43,846 bases of DNA, from NCBI GenBank assembly GCA_023662905.1, contig JAMPIJ010000009.1, forward strand, positions 1 through 43,846, given 5' to 3'. A program made the translations under genes and the position numbers. Each line of letters begins with the position of its first letter. Within the stretch, counting starts at the first letter, position 1. The notes under the pieces are model-generated. The model ran no database searches. It was given only the letters and a program-made list of their open reading frames with translations, and was not told where the DNA came from. Of the stretch, positions 15,776-22,250 are shown piece by piece. The stretch is from Fusobacterium sp. Lineage in GTDB: Bacteria > Cyanobacteriota > Vampirovibrionia > Gastranaerophilales > Gastranaerophilaceae.

Positions 15776-17130
15776 TGATTGAGAACGAATTAGTTACATT
15801 AAAAATAGAAAACTTTTCAAACCTTGGTTTCGGCATAGCACGCGAGGACGGAAAAGTCGTATTTGTTTCTAACGCTTGCCCTGGGGATGAGGTTGAGGCA
15901 AAAGTAGATAAAGTTTGCAAAAACTTCACCTACGCATCGACAACAAAAGTTCTAACCCCGTCAACGCATAGAACAGAACCGATTTGCCCGCTTCAAAAAG
16001 TTTGCGGCGCGTGTCAGTTAGGGTTCATCGACTATGCGTATCAACTTGAACTCAAACGCCAGAACGTAGAAGATGCTATGCGCAAAATCGGCGGACTTGA
16101 TGTTGAAGTTAATGCACCAATCGCAAGCCCTAACACAACCGGTTACAGACACAAAATTCAATATCCGGTCGGCGAAACAAAAAATTCTAAACGAATTCTT
16201 GCCGGCTACTACAAACAAAAATCACACGAAATCGTAAACATCAAATATTGCCCTGTTCAACCGGCAATCTGCGACGAAATTATAGAATTTATTCGCAACA
16301 AAGCGTTTGATTTCGGAATTTCAGGCTTCAACGAGAAAAAACACACAGGCGACCTGCGCCACATAGTTCTGCGCGCGTCTGCCGACAACGGCAAAATCCT
16401 CGTTACCCTCGTTATCAACGCAACACAATCTTTCCCGCGCCTGAGAGATTTTGCACAATGCATTTTTGATGAATTTGAAGCAGTCACAGGCGTATGCGCA
16501 AGCTTCAACCCGAAAAAAACTAACGTAATCCTCGGGTCTAAATCCGAATGTCTTTGCGGAAAAGATTATATAATAGAGCGAATTTTAGGCAAAACATTCA
16601 AAATCGGCGCGAATACTTTCTTCCAAATCAATCCTAAAAGTGCCGAAAACATTTTCGCCTACGTAAAAAAACATATTTCCGAAAACTTTGACCGTCCAAC
16701 GGTTTTAGACGCGTATTCGGGTGTAAGCGCGTTTGGCATAACCGTCAGTGATGTGGCAAAAGAAGTCGTTTGTGTGGAAGAAAACACTGAATCCTGCAAC
16801 CTTGCACACGAAATAGCACGCGAAAACAAAGTTAAAAACATCGAAATAAACAACATGGACGCCGGCAAATTCTTTGCACGCGAAAAACGTAAATTCGACG
16901 TCGTAATCCTTGACCCGCCACGCAGCGGTTGCACACAAGAATCACTCGACAACGCACTAAAAGTCTGCGGCAAACAAATAATTTACGTAAGCTGCAACCC
17001 TGCAACCTTAGCGCGTGACCTGAAATATTTAACAGAAAAAGGCGCCAAAATCTCAGGCAATATTCAGCCGTTCGACATGTTCTGCCACACGTACCACATC
17101 GAAAACGTCGCGATTATTGATATAGACTGA
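15775..17130 (+). CDS. rlmD: 23S rRNA uracil-C5 methyltransferase (RlmD/RumA type)
   Basis: A 451-residue SAM-dependent enzyme that methylates a uridine of 23S rRNA. An N-terminal TRAM domain (about 1-58) binds RNA. The 4Fe-4S cluster cysteines are C71, C77, C80 and C159. The C-terminal methyltransferase shows VLDAYSGVSAFGI, the LDPPRSGC motif, and the catalytic cysteine in IYVSCNPATLARDL. The full cluster set favours RlmD-type over tRNA-specific TrmA. It is read in an operon with the CsoR-like gene. Confidence 0.92.
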   Translation: MIENELVTLKIENFSNLGFGIAREDGKVVFVSNACPGDEVEAKVDKVCKNFTYASTTKVLTPSTHRTEPICPLQKVCGACQLGFIDYAYQLELKRQNVEDAMRKIGGLDVEVNAPIASPNTTGYRHKIQYPVGETKNSKRILAGYYKQKSHEIVNIKYCPVQPAICDEIIEFIRNKAFDFGISGFNEKKHTGDLRHIVLRASADNGKILVTLVINATQSFPRLRDFAQCIFDEFEAVTGVCASFNPKKTNVILGSKSECLCGKDYIIERILGKTFKIGANTFFQINPKSAENIFAYVKKHISENFDRPTVLDAYSGVSAFGITVSDVAKEVVCVEENTESCNLAHEIARENKVKNIEINNMDAGKFFAREKRKFDVVILDPPRSGCTQESLDNALKVCGKQIIYVSCNPATLARDLKYLTEKGAKISGNIQPFDMFCHTYHIENVAIIDID

Positions 17131-17136
17131 TGCTTT

Positions 17137-18456
17137 CTAGTTTTTGGCTTTCTTCTGAGCCTTTTGCCAAGCTTTAGCTTCACGTGCGACTGGAACAGCT
17201 TGGTTATAACCCAAATTTTCTCTAAGCAGAATATCAGGTGCAGTTAAAAATTTCTGACTTGGTCTACGCAAATAACCTTCTGCAGGTTTCAACAACTGAG
17301 TTATATTTGTCCATAACGTATATCTATTATGTTCATTACGTAATGCTTTATTTCCTTCTGGAACTAATTTATCCCAAAACGCATACAATTGAGGGTAAAT
17401 TCCTTCAGGTTTATTACAAAGACATTTATAACGGCTATCCTCAAGCAGTTCTTTGAACTCTTCTGAAGGTCTATACATCATTTGCGCTTCTACAACCCTA
17501 CCATTCGGCAACTCATACAAAAGATGAAGAGCCGGATAACCATTTTTCATAGGTTGGAATTTAACTTGCTCACGATTAGTCACATCTAAACCCGCAGTAT
17601 CCGCTAAACTGTTAATATCTTTTTTAGAAGCAAGCATAAAATATTCAGGATCAGCCATAGCTTTTAACTGTCTATCACTGAACTGCCAGCCGAAATCTTT
17701 TTTCCAATTTCTTAAAACATAGTACGGAATAGAATCAGCAGACTCAATATCAGGATAGTAAACTTCTATTTGTTTAACTTTGAGCTTACCATCTTTTATC
17801 ATTTGCCCTACAATGCGTAGCACTTTAGCAACAGCTTTTTTATCACGATCTCTGAAAACATACCTTTCACCAGCGACATCAGTAACCTCTTCCATAGCTT
17901 GTTCTTTATTTCTAATAGAGAAAGTTTCTCCTCTTTTAGCCGCTTCTTCAGATTTTTTTGCCGCAGTAACTTCTAACTTTTTGCGAACTTTTGAAAAATC
18001 CTTTACACGATAACGAATTTCTTGAATAGGTCTATCTTGTCCGCAAACTACTGAAACTTCACGTCTAAAATATTGTTGGTCAAGGTTTTTCATATATTCC
18101 AGTGATACAGTTGCATCACGCACCATAGCCATTGCGATAGAAGACGGCGTTTCATAAAAAAGTTCCTCTGGAGCAACTTTGTCTGCACGTAATCCGTTAA
18201 CAGTTTGCGTAACAACTTCTGCGGCTTTCTTTGCAGCCTTACTCCTACTGCCAAAAGAAACGGTATCGCGCGCGAGCGGCGCAAGGTTTGACGGCTGATT
18301 ATTCTGGAGTGCTGGGAACGCAAAAATCTTAGCGCCTAGTGCATTGAAACCATTGAGAGGGCGCTCCCCCCCCCCCCCGGCTGTATTAAGACGTGACGAT
18401 GTGTTTTGTTGTGAATTTTTTAACTGCGTAACATTTGGGGTAATTGTAAGATTCAT
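17137..18456 (-). CDS. divergent RelA/SpoT-like nucleotidyltransferase-fold protein with a G13 tract
   Basis: A 439-residue protein. Residues about 148-330 follow the RelA/SpoT synthetase domain: RYRVKDFSKVRKKL (substrate-binding start), TDVAGERYVFRDRD at 192-205 (like D-L-A-G-x-R), KNGYPALH at 304-311 (G-loop with stacking Tyr), and VVEAQ at 321-325 (catalytic E-x-Q). No HD hydrolase, TGS or ACT domain is present. The first 70 residues are low-complexity with an SFG motif at 67-69. Thirteen G in a row encode Gly27-30, a strong candidate for slippage. ATG 18456 is chosen over GTG 18465 because AAGGAG lies 10 bases before it. Confidence 0.65.
   Translation of the reverse strand: MNLTITPNVTQLKNSQQNTSSRLNTAGGGGERPLNGFNALGAKIFAFPALQNNQPSNLAPLARDTVSFGSRSKAAKKAAEVVTQTVNGLRADKVAPEELFYETPSSIAMAMVRDATVSLEYMKNLDQQYFRREVSVVCGQDRPIQEIRYRVKDFSKVRKKLEVTAAKKSEEAAKRGETFSIRNKEQAMEEVTDVAGERYVFRDRDKKAVAKVLRIVGQMIKDGKLKVKQIEVYYPDIESADSIPYYVLRNWKKDFGWQFSDRQLKAMADPEYFMLASKKDINSLADTAGLDVTNREQVKFQPMKNGYPALHLLYELPNGRVVEAQMMYRPSEEFKELLEDSRYKCLCNKPEGIYPQLYAFWDKLVPEGNKALRNEHNRYTLWTNITQLLKPAEGYLRRPSQKFLTAPDILLRENLGYNQAVPVAREAKAWQKAQKKAKN
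18366..18378 (-). repeat. G13 homopolymer in the RelA/SpoT-like gene
   Basis: Thirteen C on the plus strand, read as G13, begin 78 bases after the start codon. The tract is in frame at 13. A gain or loss of one G would end translation after a short peptide. Such a tract is not expected by chance in AT-rich DNA. Confidence 0.9.
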
Positions 18457-18565
18457 ATTGCACACACTCCTTGAAAAATTTTAGTATACAAAGTATAAGA
18501 CAAAAAATTCTAAAAAGTGCTATTTTTGTCGTAGTTATTAATAAATTGTTACAATGCTTACAAAC

Positions 18566-18594
18566 TTGCGAAATTAAAACTTTTCAGGTAAAAT
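18566..18594 (+). promoter_or_regulatory. promoter of fabI
   Basis: -35 TTGCGA (18566-18571), a 17-base spacer and -10 TAAAAT (18589-18594). Confidence 0.6.
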
Positions 18595-18624
18595 GGTTAA
18601 GTCTTAATGAATAAGGAGAAAATT

Positions 18625-19425
18625 ATGGGATTAATGACAGGTAAAAAAGGGCTTATTTTTGGTGTTTCAAACACTCACGGTATCGCTTACGGTATCGCTA
18701 AACAATTGTTTGAAGAAGGTGCTGAAATAGCTTTTACATACGCTAACGAAATAATGGAAAAACGCGTTAGACCAATCGCAGAAGAAATGAACGCAAAAAT
18801 CATTCTTGAATGCGACGTAACAAAAGAAGAAGACATCAAAGCTGTAGTTGCTGAATGCGAAAAAGTTTACGGAAAATTAGACTTCGTAGTTCACGCAGTA
18901 GCGTTCGCAGCAAGAGAAGATTTACAAGGAAGATTTATTGATACATCACATGCCGGCTGGGATTTAGCAATGGGTATCAGCGCATACTCACTAGTTTCAA
19001 TCTGCCGTAACGTAGAACCTATTATGAACGAAGGCGGTTCAATCTTCGCTCTTACATATCTTGGTTCAGAATATGTTGTAGCAAACTACAACGTAATGGG
19101 CGTTGCAAAAGCAGCATTAGAATCTTCAATGAGATACTTAGCGGCTGACCTTGGTAAAAAAGGTGTAAGAGTAAACTGTATCTCTGCAGGTGCAGTAAAA
19201 ACATTAGCAGCAAGCGGCATTGCAGGCTTCGGCAAAATGTTGAAAGCAGCGACAGCAAAAGCACCTTTAGGCAGAAACGTTTCATTGGAAGATGTAGGTC
19301 GTGCAGGTCTTTACCTTGCATCAGATCTTTCAAGCGGCACAACTGGCCAAATTCTTTATGTAGACTGCGGTTGCCACGCTGTTTACGCTTCATCAGAAGA
19401 GATGGACTTGTTAACACGAGAATAA
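18625..19425 (+). CDS. fabI: enoyl-[acyl-carrier-protein] reductase FabI
   Basis: A 266-residue NADH-dependent short-chain reductase that makes the last step of each fatty-acid elongation cycle. The cofactor site reads GLIFGVSNTHGIAYGIA at the N-terminus. The catalytic pair is Tyr155 and Lys162 (Y-x6-K in YNVMGVAK), as in E. coli FabI. The C-terminus GTTGQILYVDCGCHAVYA matches the family. The ATG at 18625 is preferred over 18607 because the AAGGAG site lies between the two. It is monocistronic here, with its own promoter and a hairpin after it. Confidence 0.94.
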   Translation: MGLMTGKKGLIFGVSNTHGIAYGIAKQLFEEGAEIAFTYANEIMEKRVRPIAEEMNAKIILECDVTKEEDIKAVVAECEKVYGKLDFVVHAVAFAAREDLQGRFIDTSHAGWDLAMGISAYSLVSICRNVEPIMNEGGSIFALTYLGSEYVVANYNVMGVAKAALESSMRYLAADLGKKGVRVNCISAGAVKTLAASGIAGFGKMLKAATAKAPLGRNVSLEDVGRAGLYLASDLSSGTTGQILYVDCGCHAVYASSEEMDLLTRE

Positions 19426-19436
19426 TTGATTTTTTG

Positions 19437-19460
19437 AACGCCGGATTTTTATCCGGCGTT
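19437..19460 (+). terminator. fabI: hairpin after fabI
   Basis: A perfect 10-base stem (AACGCCGGAT with ATCCGGCGTT) has a TTTT loop. Only three T close the downstream side before an A tract, so it is a strong hairpin but a poor classical terminator. Confidence 0.6.
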
Positions 19461-19473
19461 TAAAAAAAAGTTG

Positions 19474-19501
19474 TTGACAATAAAAATTTATTTGGTAATA
19501 T
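19474..19501 (+). promoter_or_regulatory. promoter of tRNA-Glu
   Basis: -35 TTGACA (19474-19479), a 16-base spacer and -10 TAATAT (19496-19501), about 26 bases before the mature tRNA. Confidence 0.75.
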
Positions 19502-19527
19502 AAAAGACGTAGACAGAAAAGACATTT

Positions 19528-19603
19528 GCTCCCATCGTCTAGAGGCCTAGGACACATCCCTTTCACGGATGCGGCAGGGGTTCGAATCCCCTTGGGAGTA
19601 CCA
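19528..19603 (+). tRNA. tRNA-Glu (anticodon TTC)
   Basis: The 76-base cloverleaf has acceptor GCTCCCA paired with TGGGAGT, anticodon stem CATCC/GGATG around CTTTCAC (anticodon TTC), a T-arm with GGTTCGAATCC, and an encoded CCA at the 3' end. Confidence 0.95.
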
Positions 19604-19604
19604 C

Positions 19605-19638
19605 AAAAAAGGTTGTAACATATGTTACAGCCTTTTTT
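19605..19638 (+). terminator. terminator of tRNA-Glu
   Basis: GGTTGTAACA pairs with TGTTACAGCC (one G-T pair) around TA, flanked by an A tract and six T. Confidence 0.8.
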
Positions 19639-19662
19639 GTTGCATTCATAAAGAGTGATAAG

Positions 19663-19695
19663 AACCCCTACTAAGCGAAGCTTAGTCATGGGGTT
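19663..19695. repeat. stem-loop with GAA loop
   Basis: ACTAAGC pairs with GCTTAGT around a GAA loop, extended by AACCCC with GGGGTT. It is the first part of a GC-rich, hairpin-rich spacer that has no gene of its own. Confidence 0.6.
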
Positions 19696-19805
19696 CGAGC
19701 GCGAACGAGCTGAGGCTGGAGCGTTTTTGCCTTATGCGCTTTGCGCAACAGCAAAAACGCGGAATTGCCGTTACACGCGAGTGAGCAAGACAATCCCCTT
19801 GGGAG
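19690..19805. repeat. broken copy of the tRNA-Glu 3' end, split by a 93-base palindromic insert
   Basis: GGGGTTCGA at 19690-19698 and AATCCCCTTGGGAG at 19792-19805 both match the T-arm and acceptor 3' strand of tRNA-Glu (19577-19598). Between them lie 93 bases whose centre is a hairpin: GCGTTTTTGC pairs with GCAAAAACGC, with an inner GCGC/GCGC. Joined, the two pieces repeat the tRNA 3' half except for one duplicated A. No second functional tRNA is present. Confidence 0.55.
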
Positions 19806-19862
19806 CAAATCCAAACCAGAGCGAACGCCGCCTGCTAGCAAAAAATTTTTTCAGGAGTTTTT

Positions 19863-19889
19863 ATATACACAGGTACGGCGTGTGTATAT
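19863..19889 (+). promoter_or_regulatory. hairpin covering the start codon of the UbiB-like gene
   Basis: ATATACACA (19863-19871) pairs perfectly with TGTGTATAT (19881-19889); the right arm contains the first two bases of the ATG at 19888. An AGGAG site lies just before the hairpin at 19853-19857, too far from the ATG in linear distance. The structure could hide the start or bring the two together. Confidence 0.45.
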
Positions 19890-22152
19890 GAATATTCAAA
19901 ATTTTGACAATACAACTTTATTTTCGGGTTCAAAAACAAGACGCAAAAGCGTCGTTCAAAAGTATGCGCTTAACCAGAACCTCGGGCTTTGCGATGCGAT
20001 TGTGGATAAATTCACACACAACCGACAAAAATCTATCGACACGCTGCAAAAATACAAATCCGGCGAAATCACTAGAGAAGATTTAGAACTAGAGCTTAAA
20101 CGAAGATACAACGCACGCAAAGAAACCGGCGAACTTATCACCGACACAGCTGTAAGCGCATTATCACTTACGGCTTACAAAAACATTGATCAATTCAGTT
20201 CAGTCACGGAACTTTTCAAAAAAGGACTCGGGCAGAAAACAAAAGGGATTGCGATTTGTGCATCAGTGCTAACAGGTTTAATCGCGAAACCAGTTTTAAC
20301 CGGAATTGATAAACTCGGCGAGGGAAAAGATCGTTCACACCGTCCATCGCTATTTAACAGGTTTGCGATGGGAGCGCTAAACGGCTTAGCCTCACCTATT
20401 CTAGCGACTTCAAGCCTATTCGTCACGATACCTGCGCTATTAGGAATAAACACTTCTGCGCGCTACCTGACCGGCCGCAACGACAAAAGTTTACACGAAT
20501 ACCTGCAGACACAAAAAGACAGCATAGGAGTCCACCTGTTTGCAACAGTACCGGAACTCGCAGTTCTGGGTTACAAGGGTAAAGGTGTGATTAAATCATG
20601 GGATTTAGCCTGCAAAAAAGCGAAAGAAAACAGTCAGGCGCTAAAAGAATTCCAAAACCCGCACAAAAAAGATTTTGATTTAGAAACCTTATCTGAAAAT
20701 CTTGATTTAAAAACCAAAATCGAATATTATCTAAAACTATTACCTGTGTTCAATGACCCGAGTGCGGATAAAATCATCGACACAAACATTTTCATCGCGA
20801 AATTTCTACAGACTTTACCTGACCAAAAGATTGAAAGTTGGGACAAAATATATGGCAAAGATATTCAGCCAAAGCTTATTTCAGCGATAAAAGATTTAAA
20901 AGGTGGCTGTCCTCGCTCGTATACTGTTGACGAAGCGCAGGGACTTATCAGTGCAACTTATGGTAAAAAGTATTCTATTATCCGCGACGAACCTCTTGGG
21001 GTAGGCACCATAGCGGAAACTTACCTTGCGAAAGAGAACAAAACAGGCCGCGAAGTCGTCATTAAGCTATTGAAAAAAGGCATAAACGAAGAAAAAATTG
21101 AAGCCGACAGGCTTCAAGCACAAGAGCTGCTTGCAAAATCCGAATTTCGCAAAAACAAGGAAGAATTCACATATTATAAGAAATTCATCGACGTAATGTA
21201 TGCGGCATGGTCAAAAGAATGCGACCTTTCACTAGAAAAAGAAGCCGCCGAAATCATGGCCTCTAACGCAAAACGTTTCAATGTTGTTAAACCTATTGAG
21301 ATTAAGAATAATATTTATGTAATGGATAAGGCAAAAGGCGTTCAGTTGAATAAACTCGACGAAGAGTTGAAGCGCCGCGATATCAAGCTTACGGAAGAAC
21401 AAGTCAAAAAACTTCTGCTGAACTACAATAAAGTTTTCATCGAACAGTTAATTTCCATACCACGGAGCGGCCAAAAAATCATTCAAGCAGACCCGAATTC
21501 TGCAAACATCTTTATTGACCTAGATAACTTAGAAAAGCCAATAACATTCCTTGATTTGGGCAATGTTCTCCGCTACGACAACCTGACAGCGACCAGAAAC
21601 GCACTGGGTCACTTAGATTTTATTTTTGGCAACTCACGCGGAATTGCCGAAACAAACCTCGAGGGCGCGATTCTGCCAGAGGGTTTAAGCCGTAAAGACG
21701 CAATCGAAAAACTTGTTAAAGAACTTGAGACACATATTTTTAACAACAAAACCCAGATTCCGCCGCCGAACACAATAACAGATTTCTGCGTGGACGTTAT
21801 GAAAAACATGAAAATCATCCCTAACGCCGATAACGCAAACCTCATCAAGGCAGAAACCACATACTACTCAAACATTTTTGAATTAAGACATAAAATTCAG
21901 GACGGCCTTGTACAGGAAATCGCTGGAAGCGAGGGCTTTGGCGACAAACTAAAACTTATGCTTACAGAGATGAAACAAACCGGTGACTTCCAGAACCTTG
22001 TACGCTGTATTTTATCTGAGATTTTCAATTCAGTGAAAAACGCATCTTTCACCACTCAAAAACATGCATATAACGAATTAAAAGAAAAAATAAATTATCT
22101 TGAGAACAACAAAGAAAAAGCGCTTACAACATTCTATAGCCTTATAAATTAA
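19888..22152 (+). CDS. UbiB/ABC1-family atypical kinase-like protein with a long N-terminal extension
   Basis: A 755-residue protein. Residues about 368-560 read as an ABC1/ADCK/UbiB kinase-like domain: PLGVGTIAETYLAKENKTG and VVIKLL (nucleotide loop and Lys near 390), CDLSLEKEA (helix with Glu), QADPNSANIF near 533 (catalytic loop, like HADPHPGNIL) and FLDLGN near 554 (metal-binding, like LDFG). The canonical histidines of the loop are replaced (Q and N). The first 360 residues are unique, with hydrophobic stretches near 115-135 and 160-190 and an LFSG motif at 11-14. The start ATG at 19888 fits MNIQNF; the frame is open upstream only through the repeat-rich spacer. Substrate unknown. Confidence 0.7.
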   Translation: MNIQNFDNTTLFSGSKTRRKSVVQKYALNQNLGLCDAIVDKFTHNRQKSIDTLQKYKSGEITREDLELELKRRYNARKETGELITDTAVSALSLTAYKNIDQFSSVTELFKKGLGQKTKGIAICASVLTGLIAKPVLTGIDKLGEGKDRSHRPSLFNRFAMGALNGLASPILATSSLFVTIPALLGINTSARYLTGRNDKSLHEYLQTQKDSIGVHLFATVPELAVLGYKGKGVIKSWDLACKKAKENSQALKEFQNPHKKDFDLETLSENLDLKTKIEYYLKLLPVFNDPSADKIIDTNIFIAKFLQTLPDQKIESWDKIYGKDIQPKLISAIKDLKGGCPRSYTVDEAQGLISATYGKKYSIIRDEPLGVGTIAETYLAKENKTGREVVIKLLKKGINEEKIEADRLQAQELLAKSEFRKNKEEFTYYKKFIDVMYAAWSKECDLSLEKEAAEIMASNAKRFNVVKPIEIKNNIYVMDKAKGVQLNKLDEELKRRDIKLTEEQVKKLLLNYNKVFIEQLISIPRSGQKIIQADPNSANIFIDLDNLEKPITFLDLGNVLRYDNLTATRNALGHLDFIFGNSRGIAETNLEGAILPEGLSRKDAIEKLVKELETHIFNNKTQIPPPNTITDFCVDVMKNMKIIPNADNANLIKAETTYYSNIFELRHKIQDGLVQEIAGSEGFGDKLKLMLTEMKQTGDFQNLVRCILSEIFNSVKNASFTTQKHAYNELKEKINYLENNKEKALTTFYSLIN

Positions 22153-22250
22153 ACGTAATATTTCTTAACAAATAATCTTAAAATTTAAAGTTTTGCGCCA
22201 ATTCATCCGACTACGTAGGTAAGGAATCAATTACGAAAGGAACGGAAACA

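Noticed and set aside
18366-18378. C13 as a gap-fill artefact of assembly
   Set aside because: The frame and a good start with ribosome site lie upstream, and the protein stays in frame across it; the same holds at 28097-28109. Exact length remains uncertain.
19690-19805. A second tRNA gene
   Set aside because: Only the T-arm and acceptor 3' strand are present and they are split by 93 bases; no D-arm or anticodon arm exists.
19655-19887. A small gene or an N-terminal extension of the UbiB-like protein through the GC-rich spacer
   Set aside because: The frame is open only because of the repeat; it has no ribosome site and includes the tRNA fragment.
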